Below are positions 52,516 to 64,000 of a stretch of DNA of 64,000 bases, piece after piece (positions within the stretch are counted from its first letter, which is position 1; each line of letters begins with the position of its first letter). Source of the stretch: Polytrichum commune (Eukaryota > Streptophyta > Polytrichopsida > Polytrichales > Polytrichaceae); NCBI GenBank assembly GCA_950295325.1, contig OX485809.1, forward strand, positions 14,942,001 through 15,006,000, in the 5' to 3' direction. The notes under the pieces were generated by a model that saw only the letters and a list, made by a program, of their open reading frames with translations, did not search any database and was not told the origin of the DNA. Made by a program: the position numbers and the translations under genes.

Positions 52516-53384
52516 TGGCGAGGGGAAAAGAAGCAATCATTTGAAGAGCAATGCTTGTTGGCAACCTACACACAAATTCTCACACACAAGACAGAAGATC
52601 TTTGAGCATTCACAAACAATAGATCAGAAACATAAGTCAAGCCAAAAGGCACATCTTGATCCCACAAGAGCACTTGAGTGTCAACGGTTACCTATTATAC
52701 ATGTCTTCAATCCTTCAGTGACTGGCACTTGTAGGTCAAAGATTCTTTACCATACGCATGGAAGTTTAGAGGCCCATGTCAATGGCCCTCTAGATGTTGG
52801 CAGACCGCTAGAATGTGGAGGACTGTAGACACATGTTGCTAGACTTCCATGCACTCAGTCAAGAACTTTAAACCTACAAGTGTCGGTCACCGGAGGATTG
52901 AAGACTGCTTCTAGGAGGAGGAGGAGGAGGTTTTAACCTAGAGAAAGAGGTTAGTAGGTGGGCATGGCTTTGAGAAGATGGGAGTAGCTAGTGTGGTTTT
53001 TTACAATTGCATTTGTCGTAAATTTATTTTAAAACCCAATCATCTGGGGTCGAGCAAAATCCGTTTTTTTCGGTTTTATTGCATATTAGTTGAGATTATA
53101 GGGCAAAGGGCCCAATGTCCGCCAATGATGGTGCCGATTGCCAAGTGCCAAGTGTTGGAATAAAACCATAGTTTTATTCACAGGAAATCATTTTTTTGGC
53201 GTTGAAACCAAAAACTCAACGCATCAACTAGAAAAAAAAAAAAGGTGGGTATCCTCCACCCTTGGTTGGCACATATGAACCCTACCCCACCAAATTCCAT
53301 GTACATTTGAATGGGTTTGTCCTCATTCACACTACAATATGGTGGGCAAGTGGCCTACACGGATACCCATTCTTATCACACTAA
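52516..53384. other. Loop sequence with a small foldback hairpin, no gene
   Basis: CACTTGTAGGTCAAAGATTC and GCATGGAAGTTTA (about 52728-52775) pair inverted with CTTCCATGCA and AACCTACAAGTG (about 52847-52885), giving an imperfect stem of about 50 bp with an 80-base loop. A GGA run follows at about 52910-52930. No coding frame with a domain. Confidence 0.4.
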
Positions 53385-54470
53385 TATGTGCAATTAGTCT
53401 TGTTACTAACCTTTAGGCTTCCTGGACTCTAAAATCAATTTCATTTTAATTTATTAGGAGGTGATTTGGAATTATTGTATACAAGTGTACCTCTCATTCA
53501 TCGAACATAAAATACCTTAAATAGTATGTAGCTCATAGGGTTTTTTAAGTTTATTTGACATTGGAATTAGACTAAATAATCCTATTATTGTGGGTGGAGA
53601 ATTAGTGTGGAAATAATTAGCATGGTCTACACCGATCTTCTAGCCAAGGTGGAGTTAATGTGGGTCCAAAACTTTGGGTCTTCCCCTAAATCCTCATGAA
53701 GACTTCTAATGAACACATTAAATATGACTTACATGACAAAAGGAGCACAAAATAAGATAATCATCCACATTGATTTTCTAGAAAAAATAATTAATGTGGC
53801 CCATACTAGTTCTATACTAAAAATTTAGCAAGGGTTAAAATATAATGTGGTTCACATTAATTCTCAATCAAAGAAATAGCTCGGGCTCTAGAAAATTAGT
53901 GTGGCCCATGGTTTTAGGACTATTGAGTGTAGTATTAAAGACCCCAAATTAATCTATTTGAGGTCAATTGAAGACACATCAACAACAAATCTATAGGGGT
54001 CAAGTTTTTATGTTGGTTGGATGAGAGGTACGCATACAAAATAGTCCCCCCTCTCCCAATTAGGTTGCCCACACTAACATATCGACATTCCCCACTGTTC
54101 AAATATTTACTCTGACAATCATGATATACAATCATTAATGTAGTTGGCATATTAACGAATATACAAAGTAATAAGTAATAGTAATTTGGTTATAACCCCT
54201 GGTAATTTACATGTGTAAAGAGACAACCTATTCGCGAAGGTAAACCTAATTGCACATATGAGTGTAGATGGTCTCAACTCAAATCCATGATTCAATTCGG
54301 GTTTTCCATTGTAGGTTGTCGGATGAGGTATCTATATGTGGCCATGTTGTGGTTACATGCTCATAACACCTACCATTGGGGATGATGAAAATGCTAACTC
54401 CTATGTAAAGTTTGGATGTTATTAGTATTGGAAAAATGAATACTTACTAAATTGGAGTCAAGGGCCTCAA
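53385..54470. repeat. Right arm of the long inverted repeat
   Basis: Inverted partner of 47186-48272, about 5.1 kb away. Part of its outer end (CCTACCATTGGGGA) recurs near 62523, indicating further dispersed copies. Confidence 0.82.
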
Positions 54471-55449
54471 TGTAATCTACCAAAAATATGGATATGAGTT
54501 TGCAATTGAATCGTTAATGAATTGGTCTATTGTGGGCTCGTCCAACTCCATGAGTAAAGTTGGATGTGGAATTGGATTGGGAAATGTATTGTTTAGATGG
54601 CGATTGCAAGTCCTACACTAATGAATCCTTCTCTCAAGTATCAAAAAATGGAGTTGAGTTGAACCACGTATAAAAGGTCAAAGTGAATTTTCTCTTCCTT
54701 TTCAAGTGGACACGTAGGTCCTCTTGAGTGTGTTAAACATTGAATTTAGAATAATGTCTAGATAGTTTTGAGCAAATAATTCAATCTCATTGTGACAAGC
54801 GTTGTTACAATGTCCATTCTATATAGAAGCCTTGCCATATATTGCCACCCCAATATAGGTGTTTGATTAAGAAGAGTGATTGTGACATTTGTAAGGCCCT
54901 CATGAAACACATGACCAATGTGGTTGTGACTCTTCTTAATTACCTTAATTTAACATCTTGACATGCCAAAATTCCATGGACAAGATTTTGGTTGCAAATT
55001 ATCATTATCAAATTGATTAGTCGCGAGGCATTATATCACAAACCTCTATTACATTAATATGTCAATTGTATTGATTTCACTTTAACTCAAATATCACATC
55101 AACTTATAACTGATTAATTGAAGATCAATGCCTACCAAACATAAGGTCACACTTTCATCTTTTGTTTCTATGCATGGCCTAAGAGTTGAACCATGCGTGT
55201 GTTGAACCAATCATTAGGTAAATGACAACTTAGATATTAAACCCAAAGAAAATTGTACTAACAACACTGACTGAACCTTAAATGTTGGTGGCTTGCATAT
55301 TGAAACTAAATTTACTTAGAATTTGAATGTTTACCAATAACCTTAAGGTGACATTCATTTCTACATTGTCCAAGCAACCTATGTGACCTTTGTTGGCAAG
55401 AAATGAAGTTTATAGCAAGAATTTACAGTATTACATAGTTCCAAGGACA
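54471..55449. other. Intergenic DNA, dispersed repeat only
   Basis: 54740-54850 is a diverged copy of the repeat at 17610-17770. No gene. Confidence 0.4.
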
Positions 55450-55457
55450 GTGAAATC

Positions 55458-55629
55458 ACGGTCCAAGATGACCCAAAACCACTGGATGATAATGGAAGGG
55501 TACCAAAAACCAAATGAAGTGGTTGACGGTTCGATTCCTCGCCATGAAATCTCCTCTCTACTTGATAGAAAAACTAGCTAAGTGGCCATGTGCCTCTTGT
55601 ATTCCTAACAAAAAACAAAAACAAAAATG
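55458..55629 (+). mobile_element. SINE-like retroelement copy 2
   Basis: Aligns with the copy at 6382-6558: GATGACCC, ACCACTGGATGATAATGG, GGTACC, GTGGTTGACGGTTCGATTCC, GAAATCTCCTCTCTACTTGA. GGTTCGATTCC (about 55525) matches the Pol III box B consensus. A-rich tail AACAAAAAACAAAAAC at 55607-55628. Flanked by 8-bp repeats GTGAAATC (55450-55457, 55630-55637). Confidence 0.78.
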
Positions 55630-55637
55630 GTGAAATC

Positions 55638-57962
55638 CCTCCCGACCCCCAAACTTGACTTTTGAAGGTTAATACCAGGAGTTTGGCAAATGTATACCAT
55701 ATATAAGAGGGGCCGGGGATTCGTGGCACTCGTGTATTTTCATTAGTGAAAGTTCATTCATCTTTGCGGATGAGATGAACTTTAGACACTACCTCACGTT
55801 GTTGGCTCCTTGTCTCAAGGGTTTCAAAAATACCAAGTTTTAGTAGTTCTAAATAATCCTAGTCTAATCTAATACTTAAGGCAATAATACAAAGGGGGTT
55901 AGATAAAATAAAAATGCCTTGTATAGAAACAAGTGGGTGCATCATGCGTTGCCAACCTATGATTACTAGTCCAATTATTTTTAAGAAATTAATATGGGCG
56001 GACATTAAATACCCCCTCACAAACTTTCAGGGGTGTCAAATCCGGGCTAGGGCAACCCTCTAAAGAAATTTTTGAACCCGATAAAAAAATGTTGCCCATC
56101 CCACCCAACTTCGAAAAAAAACATTGCCCTTGCATTCTTGAAAGCCGCTTGACTACAAATCCCATATTGAGTGCACTTCACTTCAAGGTCTAAAATCCAA
56201 TATATATGTGCACTTCCAATTAGTAAATAAGCAATTGATTGGGATTTCATTCCGGAAGTGATACCATCAATGAAGCACTTAATTAACTCGGAGGTCAAAA
56301 ACATTACAAAATTCTCATTAACATTGAGGTTATAATTTTATGACTTAAAACTATCTTTGTCATCCTAATGATAGATTAGTGCAAGTGTTCATAAAATGAC
56401 CAAAATGAAACAATGAATGTAGAATATAAAACATACAATGAAATAAAATAAAATAAATCAATCTTATTTTTTTAGGTAATATAATATGAGATATAAATAG
56501 ATGGCATGTTATTTGGAATTAGACTTGTGGGACAACGTTATGGATGGGGTATACTCAGAAAATCATAAGTTTCTGATTATAGCCTATCTAAAATATTGTG
56601 ATATTTTATCCTCGTCAAATATTGTATTATTTTTAAAATCACATGGTGTATATTAATTATTTTCAAATAATATTTATTAAATAATACTAATACTAATAAT
56701 ACTAATGAATTTATTTTTGAGTTCACCAATTTGTCATAAGTTGATATATATTATTTTGACATATTACAAATGTTTGAGCAATTACACCCGTGCAAAATAA
56801 ATGAATTATGAACAAAAAAAGAGCCTATGACAACACATCATTATTATATATTGCACACGTTGATATCTTGCGATATTTATCAAAATAACCATGTGGAACT
56901 CAAACCCACATCATGGCCTTGAAAACAACTCATGGGAGGTTAGAAAATAGGCTTAGAACATCCAATCCCACATCATTGCCTCTTGCCAACTAATTGATAT
57001 TTACAAAATAGCTAGTAGTTCACAATAGCTATGAGGGAGAAAATAGGTCTTACATGCCAACTCGGAGGCGTTTCACTAAAGTAAGCTTCATCCAAGCTTC
57101 TTGATGGACTCATCCGATTTTTGTTACCAGATGACTTTACTTGAGTGCCACGAATCCCTGGCCTATAAGAGGTAATGTGTACCATATGTAAGAGGTAAAG
57201 TATACCATATATAAGAGGTAATTTATGCCATCATTGGAGTTTTACCATATAGCCAGTAAGTCCAGTGCATAGCACAATTATTGTAATACTAGGTCCTGCA
57301 TAAGGACAACCGGAAATTCGGAATCTCCCCTTCTTATCGAAATAGGACTCTACCATATAACGAGTTCCTAAACCCTGAACCCTAAATCCGCAAAGATTCG
57401 TACTTTCCCTACAAGGCGCTTGTTATTCACTGATTCTCTGAATATTGAGGAATAGGAGTACTAGGAAGTTCAACAGAGTTAATCGAAAAAGTATAGGGAT
57501 CTTATTGTTTGGCACAATTTGAAAAATCAATTGCAAGAATGGAACCAAAGTAGAACCACCTCAAGAGAACCAGTACAAACCGAGGGAAAATCAAGAAGTA
57601 ATATCCATATGGGGTCTAATTTTCCTCGTGACCACTGAGCTAGCTACTTCATGTCACAATAAGACCTTTGACAACCCAAATCGAATTGAATTCATTAAGA
57701 ACGTCCTGGTAGGCCACGTCTAGGGCTTCGAAAAGTATAGGGATCTAGTGGGGTCAAATTGCCTTGATGGTCCCTTGTTTGAGTATGACCGGAAAGTCTT
57801 GGAGGGTTTCTTTGAGTTGTAGACATCTACATGTTTTATGTTTACATAACTAAGAACCTCCTCGTTATCTTTGCCATCTATGTGCACTATACATTGCACT
57901 GATTATTTGAAATAGTGAGGGAGGGCTAATAGTGCATGTGGGAAATCAGTGAAGGTGATATT
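55638..57962. other. AT-rich intergenic DNA, no gene
   Basis: Contains ATAAAATAAAATAAAT runs near 56440 and repeated ATATAAGAGGTAA words at about 57185-57225. No coding evidence. Confidence 0.45.
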
Positions 57963-57972
57963 GAATTTCTTT

Positions 57973-58154
57973 TGGTCTAAGACGACCCTAAACTACCGGA
58001 TGATGTGGAGAGATACCCAAATCTCAAGGAAGAGGTTGGCGGTTTGATTCCTGGTTGCGAAATCTCCTCTCTACTTGACGGAAAACTTGCAAGTGGTCAA
58101 CTACCTCATGTGCTTTGGCACTGGCCTATCGGTCTTCTATCTCAAAAAAAATAC

Positions 58155-58208
<54 letters not shown>
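57973..58208 (+). mobile_element. SINE-like retroelement copy 3 with microsatellite tail
   Basis: TTGGTCTAAGACGACCCTAA to CTCTCTACTTGACGGAAAAC aligns with the other two copies; the box-B-like segment reads GGTTTGATTCC. The tail runs from CTCAAAAAAAATAC into (TA)n(GA)n. Near-identical 10-base flanks GAATTTCTTT (57963-57972) and GAGTTTCTTT (58209-58218) suggest the microsatellite lies inside the element. Confidence 0.68.

Positions 58209-58210
<2 letters not shown>
58155..58210 (+). repeat. (TA)n(GA)n compound microsatellite
   Basis: About ten TA units followed by about eighteen GA units, directly after the SINE A-rich tail. Confidence 0.95.
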
Positions 58211-58215
<5 letters not shown>

Positions 58216-58218
58216 TTT

Positions 58219-59373
58219 ACGCTATGAAGATCCAATGAAGCATTGTTCATCTCGGCATTATTTACTAAAAATACTACTCATGACAACCATGTTCATTGAA
58301 AGTATTGGCATTGTTCATTTTAGCATCATTGACAAGAATATGTTTGCATTTTTATATCACTTTCCATGCACCTTAGAGCACACACTAATTTTCTTTAAAT
58401 GTATGGTAAATAACTTGTATTCATGAATTTAATATCACTTAGTGCAAATTCAACCCTCACTAATTTTGAGACTTGGCAAAGTAGTGTGTGTTTCAAGAAT
58501 TAGTACAACACACATTCATTGGGATAATCAATGTAAGCTTAACCCCTTAAGTTATTTGAGACCATATTGTGGTCTCAAGCTTGGAGGTACAACCCCCTAA
58601 GCATGCGGTTGGTGGTTTTTTCTAAATGATTTTTTTGTTTTTTGTTTTTCGTTTGAAGGGGGGGGGGGGTGTGCAAGGTTTATTTTGTTGTGATGTTCTA
58701 AAGAGGTAGGTTTAGGTTTATTATTTTATTTGTTCATCTCCGTTAAGCTGATGGCCAACCTCCCAAGCGATGAACGGTTTTCCCAATTGAATCACTATAT
58801 TCATTAAAGTTACTGACAAGTTTCAATCCTAGAATGATGTATAACTCCAAAGAGTAGTCGTTGGAAGTATTTTTCCCTATTCATGAACAAAATTTAAACA
58901 TGAAAAAAAGAATAAACTCTCTTAATATTATTTTTCAAAGCATTAAAAGTGAATAATTCATAAGAAATGCAAATTGAATCATTTTTGTTCTGAATTTGGT
59001 ATATGTATCACCAAGATGATTGTGTATGCATGAAATAGTAGTTGTTATCTCTAATGAATCAAATGACAAGTTCTCAATTTCATTCACAAATTGTGTACAC
59101 ACTCTATATACATATGAAAAGTTAATTCATACACTTCAATTTATGTCACATGTGAATTTACATAAGTTAAACATATCTACAATATATTTACGCAAGCTAA
59201 TGTCAACTTCATTATATGAAAATTTTATTAAGTTGTGGCTTTGAAAATGCTCATACAAAGCTTGACATGTCCTTATGTAAAAGGTCCAACTATACAATAT
59301 GTTCTTTGACTCTGTAGCAATAGTTTTGCTACATGAAAGTTTTATAATCAAGATGACAATACTCACTTTATAA
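58219..59373. other. AT-rich intergenic DNA, no gene
   Basis: A G run near 58660 is the only distinctive tract; frames are short. Confidence 0.45.
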
Positions 59374-59790
59374 GAGCGTCCCCACCAGACCGGGTACACG
59401 CCAAATAGAGTATATAATATTTTATACCTTTGGGGAGCCCTCCATCTTGGGCGGGGCAGCTCATCTTGAGTCAGGGCCCACCAAAGCCTAGGCATACCCC
59501 CGGTATAATTAGGAAGCAATCAATAAGACAACGACACCTATTATCTGACATGGGATAAAGTAGGATATCAGAGTATCTGATATTAAAGTAATCTCTTGGC
59601 GGGCCGGAGGAGGGCCGCCATATGAACCATTTATGGCGGGGGAAGGCCCTTACTATACCCGGGCCGGTTCTAAATTATGCCGGACCGGATATTGGTGGGG
59701 CTCAATTTATGCCGGTACCGCCACCTAAGAACCCGGGATGCCCCATTTTTGGCGTTGGCATGCCCTATGCCCGGTCTGGTGGGGACGCTC
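59374..59790. mobile_element. 417-bp GC-rich PIF/Harbinger-like MITE, TAA target duplication
   Basis: GAGCGTCCCCACCAGACCGG at the left is exactly mirrored at the right (CCCGGTCTGGTGGGGACGCTC), a 21-bp perfect terminal repeat. TAA lies on both sides (59371-59373, 59791-59793). Its GC and CpG richness stands out against AT-rich flanks, suggesting a relatively recent arrival. No protein-coding content despite open frames in the GC-rich parts. Confidence 0.88.
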
Positions 59791-60317
59791 TAACCAATCT
59801 TGAAGATACACAATACCTTGGGAATGATGAGAGTTACATGTTGGTGACCATTGGAATTTAAAATACGTCAATAGTAAAATATAAATAAATAAATAAATAA
59901 AACCTAAGATGTCCCATTTCACTTTACATTAGACTTGGAGGGCCTATAAGGGACCGAGGATGTTTGAATGGAGAGAAACCCATATGGAGTCAAAAATGGA
60001 TAATTTTTTTTATGGTTTATCAAGATTTGTGTCATTGCATGTGCATATCTTTAAGGTGGGATGATATAAAATCTAATAGATCATAGCAGACAACTAATCG
60101 GCATTGGCTCATGATGATAATTTGCTATTTATGTGGGGATTTAAACTGAATACCTTTGGATTTGCCACCAAACACTTTCAAAGATGAAGCTTGGACTAGA
60201 CTATGCACAAACTATGGAGCCACTTTGATTCTTACATGTTGAAAGGTGTTTGCCAAATGCATGGCAAATCCAATTATTTTATTTTATTTTATTTTTTATT
60301 TTTTTATTGTCCAAATA
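59791..60317. other. AT-rich spacer, no gene
   Basis: Includes an (AAAT)n tract near 59880-59902. Confidence 0.5.
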
Positions 60318-60893
60318 CACGGGTAGATCACTCTAAGGCATTTTTGTGTACCATGTGCGGCTGGGGTTTTTTTTGTTTTGGGGCTATTTACCTTCAAGGG
60401 TTGAATTAAAGCCTCCCTATAATTACTTAAATTTCAAAAATGGCCCATTTGTTTGCACCCTTCCATTACTTATATTGTCCAAGTCACTGCAATTTTTTGT
60501 ACTCTGTATTCCTTTTAAGTAATAAAAGCTAATCTACTTCCTAACGCAATTGACGAGTGTTGAGGGAAAGCATGGAAACAAAGAAGGGTGCAAACAGTAA
60601 TACCATTGCAAATATAGTTATGAAGAAAACACATAGGAGACCATAGCAAAGTAATACCATTGCAAACACATAGGATCCTTCTAGGATCCTTATCTTCAAC
60701 CCCTATATTAATTTTACAAAAAAATAATGGCCCACGTTTTATGTCCATCTAACTTACTTATAATGGGATTGTCTACATTAAATGGCCCCTTCATTATTTG
60801 GAATTCCTTTGTAATTTTTACTTCAAATGATTTTAATCCTCTCTATATTATGCTGCACGTTGTTTTTAAAAAGCACTAAGTGATCTACCCGTG
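60318..60893. mobile_element. 576-bp hAT-like element, 8-bp target duplication TCCAAATA
   Basis: Perfect 15-bp tips CACGGGTAGATCACT / AGTGATCTACCCGTG, with TCCAAATA at 60310-60317 and 60894-60901. Tips match the 17033-17443 MITE; the interior matches the disrupted copy at 1839-4752. No transposase, so non-autonomous. Confidence 0.88.
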
Positions 60894-60901
60894 TCCAAAT
60901 A

Positions 60902-63456
60902 CTTGAATGCCTAACCAAGACATGACATATGTCAAGATATCATGACATTGTATAAGTTACCCTTCATGTGATGAATTGCATCGTACTCGGGGTAAATAAG
61001 TTGGACACATGGCAAAGATCTAAGTTTGTGAAAAGGGAAGAATGATATTAATACTTAAGTATCTTATAACCTTAATCCTTGCCCTGATGCAATACTATTT
61101 TAAAGATCCTCCTTGACAGAAGCACAATGTACAAGGAGACATGGCAAATCAAGTATAGTGGAGATACTTTGTAGTCTTCTTAGATTCTTATTTTTTATTT
61201 CTTTTATTTTTATCATTTGTATGCTTGTGACAACTATAACACGTGGGTTATAGTTGCAAACACTTGTTGTATCCTCAGTAGCCTCACAATCTATGTTTGT
61301 GGGTGTTTTTAAAATGGGCACATGTGAAGTTGGACCTTCAAGTCAAGCTCTAGATATTTTTAATGTATAGCAAAGACTTGAGTTATTCTCAATTTGGGGT
61401 TGAATGTGTTGATGATTTATAAACCTGGGATGTAAGAGTGATACTCTACACATGTTGAGCATTGTCTAAGTAATACTTGAATACTTATCATGTTTTACTG
61501 TAGGTATTATTACATGAGTTTATGGTACAATGCTTTGGTTGTTAATGTTCTTAGCCATGACCAATGAAATTTCATTCGCAATTTTTTTTTCCATTCCTCT
61601 TATGCTTGCATGTCTACTTACATGAATTGCTTTACTAAGTTCAAAACAACTTAATAGCCAAAAAAGTTCCTTGGAGAAACGCTTACGTAGAAACAAAATA
61701 TAGCTAGGGTATATATTTAGAACAAGACATATTTAAGTGTATGTCCCCACCCACCTGCCCAAGGTATCTATCTATCTATCTATCTAGCTAGCTTAACATA
61801 CATATGTATATGTGTAATTTAACCTGGCCTTCATCAAGAATTTATCATAGTGATAGTGGGTTTTTTTAAAAGAAAATGAATGGATGGATTAAACTCCATA
61901 CCCGTATGGTTTTCACTCTCCGTAATGTTTGCATATCAAGTACATAGTGCACAATCATGTGCAAGTACCAAGACAAAGCAAAAAAAAACCTTTTTCTTTT
62001 CTCTCATAGTCATGCATTATGAAAAATATACTTGATAGCAAGTTGATAACACAAATCTTGCTTCTTCTTTTTTTACCTAGCTTGATCCCAATATAAAACA
62101 TCAAATGAACCAAAATAGTCTACTAAATACAAAATCCTATTTTTGAGACTAAGGCCAAAAAGCCAATACTAAGATGAATCAATAACCAAGAAGACATGCC
62201 TAGTCCTTGGAGGGGGGGGGGGGCCTCAACCGCTTGACACTGCCACATGAAAGGAAAGAACAAAGAACCAGCCACAAAGGACAACCTCCAAACCTACCAA
62301 CAAGAACAACCCCCAACCCCCAACCCCCAACCCACCAACCAACCAACTCAGGCACAAACTAAGAATGAGGAAGCTTCCAATTCCAACTAATCTTGAGATC
62401 ACTATGACGACAACGCCTTCTACATAGAGTTAGACACTACATAGTACTGGGATAAGTATGGGGTGAAAATATACGATCTACTAAAATGTTCCCATGATAT
62501 CAACTAGGTACATCTTCAAAATACCTACCATTGGGGAGGATGGAAACCTTGATCCATGTGCATACGTTAAATGCTACTATTTTAAGCCACAATAGCATGT
62601 AACATGAGGTTGTAGACCCTGAATTAGTCTGCTAATGTTATCTTGGTATAAAACGCCAATATAATTATAATAGGATTGGTTTTTTACAACACCTCGATGA
62701 CAAGTGTGGGGAAACAACATCCATATGATTTTGATGTTCTTAAATATAAGATTAACGTATGGTGATGTTTTGTAGCACGTGCCAAGGGGAAAGTGAAATT
62801 GATGATTGCTATGTCGAGCCCCAAGATTTGTTGGTTGCTTGTTCATCCCATATTTAACTCACTAGACTAAATTATGATACTTGAACCTTATTTAGAAAAA
62901 ATTAAGCTAAAAAAATGAAAAATTTCAATATCTACAATTGGAATAAGCGTATTCACTCTTTTCTCCTCCTGCCCTTAGTAGATGTTGTGAACATTTACTC
63001 TTTTGGGCTCTCACTATTTCATGGTCATGGCTTGTGTGTGAAGTGGCCCTCATTGTGCACTATAATCATGCTCCACTCACATTACTTAAGTTATCCCCAA
63101 GTCCCAAGTCCCAAGTCTACAAAATAAGATTGCTTGGTTTTAAAGTTGCTTGGGTCTAGGACCTTAGTATACATTGAGTAGGCTCACATTAGAGATAAGT
63201 CTCCATCACAATTTGAGATTATAGTATTAGGGAGTCTCATGTCTTTCTTTCAATTGGACCATCAAGTTGACATTACCCTTTAGCTCACAAAGGCTATTGC
63301 ACTCCACCACTTTAGGGGATTAGCCGGTTTGAAACCATCCCGATGTACTTCAATCCCATCGGCCTTTTGGCTTCCCTTTCATTTTTTTCCCTCATTTCAT
63401 TTCGTTAGGGTTTGGGTCCAAGAAACTTTACACTAGAGTCTAAGTCCAAACTTGGT
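60902..63456. other. AT-rich intergenic DNA with simple repeats, no gene
   Basis: Holds TCTA repeats (about 61765-61790), a G run (about 62212-62223), a short AACCCCC run (about 62308-62333), a stray piece of the long inverted-repeat family (62523-62540) and an isolated PIF-like tip (63005-63050). Confidence 0.5.
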
Positions 63457-63938
63457 ATACCCTAAAATCCATAATATCAACTCCATAATGTCACACACTC
63501 TCTAAGATCATGAAACCCTAGGGAATGGATGCTTGTAGTTCAAATTCACTCCTTATTGTCACATTTCTCTCCCTTATATCACAAAATGTATCATGACTGC
63601 AAACCACCAAAGAAGTCAACCCGCACCCTTGCATTGCACCACGTGTCAACATGTGGAGTGTCACCTTCTTATTCTTATTCTTCATATTCCACTTGTTGAA
63701 TGTTGGTGCATGCATTTGCCACATTGGCCAGGAAGGCCAAGTGGAGTGGACCACACTAGCGTAGGTGACGGGAGAACAAATTCAAATTGTCCTCACATCT
63801 CCTTTGTGTTATTCCATAATGTCACATGCTACACTAAATCTATAGCATCACACATCCATGTTAACACTACAAAACTCCGTAATATCATGTGCACTTTCGT
63901 TTGCCACGGGTGTGATACTACGGAGTTTAGAGTGTATG
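63457..63938. mobile_element. MITE-like element, CATACACCCTAA-tip family, second copy
   Basis: Aligns with 46520-46869; the right end ACGGAGTTTAGAGTGTATG is the inverted form of that copy's left tip. The left end is decayed, and the interior holds extra sequence relative to the 46.5-kb copy. Confidence 0.55.
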
Positions 63939-64000
63939 AAAAGGAAGTGGCACTGATGCCTTTTCCCTCCAAATCTTGTGTGGTCCCACCCGTGAAAACA

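Noticed and set aside
62308-62333. AACCCCC run resembling telomere repeats
   Set aside because: Only about three or four irregular units that grade into AACC repeats; a simple-sequence tract rather than an interstitial telomere.

Overview
This is nuclear DNA of a land plant. Three recognisable protein families point there: a xyloglucan endotransglucosylase/hydrolase with spliced exons, a heavy-metal-associated (HMA) domain protein and an L-type lectin receptor-like kinase. The window also has plant-type Copia, SINE, PIF/Harbinger-like, hAT-like and pogo-like repeats, GT-AG introns, and AT-rich intergenic DNA saturated with decayed transposons. I cannot place the clade from sequence alone. Nothing suggests bacterial or organellar DNA.

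Layout. 1-0.7 kb: terminal piece of a dead pogo-like transposon. 1.8-4.75 kb: an old hAT-like element interrupted by a LINE RNase H relic. 6.0-7.2 kb: three small non-autonomous elements, one a SINE with intact 14-bp target duplications. 8.36-10.28 kb: four-exon XTH gene (+), followed to about 13.5 kb by a decayed array of duplicated copies of its 3' end, invaded by two MITEs. 13.5-22.3 kb: no gene, one hAT-like MITE and a GC-richer island. 22.36-26.56 kb: a compositionally distinct GC-rich block with a broken, probably multi-exon gene. 26.6-33.4 kb: no convincing gene. 33.46-35.65 kb: three-exon HMA-domain gene (+) with a long Pro/Glu/Lys tail. 36.77-41.90 kb: a nearly complete young Ty1/Copia retrotransposon (-) with 270-bp LTRs, 5-bp target duplication and one frameshift in reverse transcriptase. 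42.72-45.12 kb: intronless lectin receptor kinase (-) with degenerate kinase motifs, and a truncated duplicate of its 5' end and promoter just upstream. 46.2-47.2 kb: three abutting MITEs. 47.18-54.47 kb: a nested complex of long inverted repeats whose loop holds a trihelix transcription-factor pseudogene. 54.5-64 kb: no gene; two SINE copies, a PIF/Harbinger-like MITE, a hAT-like element and other repeats.

The three intact genes are functionally separate: cell-wall xyloglucan remodelling, probable metal or partner binding in the cytosol, and cell-surface carbohydrate sensing or scaffolding. They do not form a cluster. What unifies the window is its history. Both the XTH and lectin-kinase loci carry truncated tandem copies, and the intergenic space records many insertions, several with clear target duplications. 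I found no CRISPR array, phage or operon-like system. The least explained items are the broken GC-rich gene block, the nested inverted repeats and the degenerate lectin kinase.
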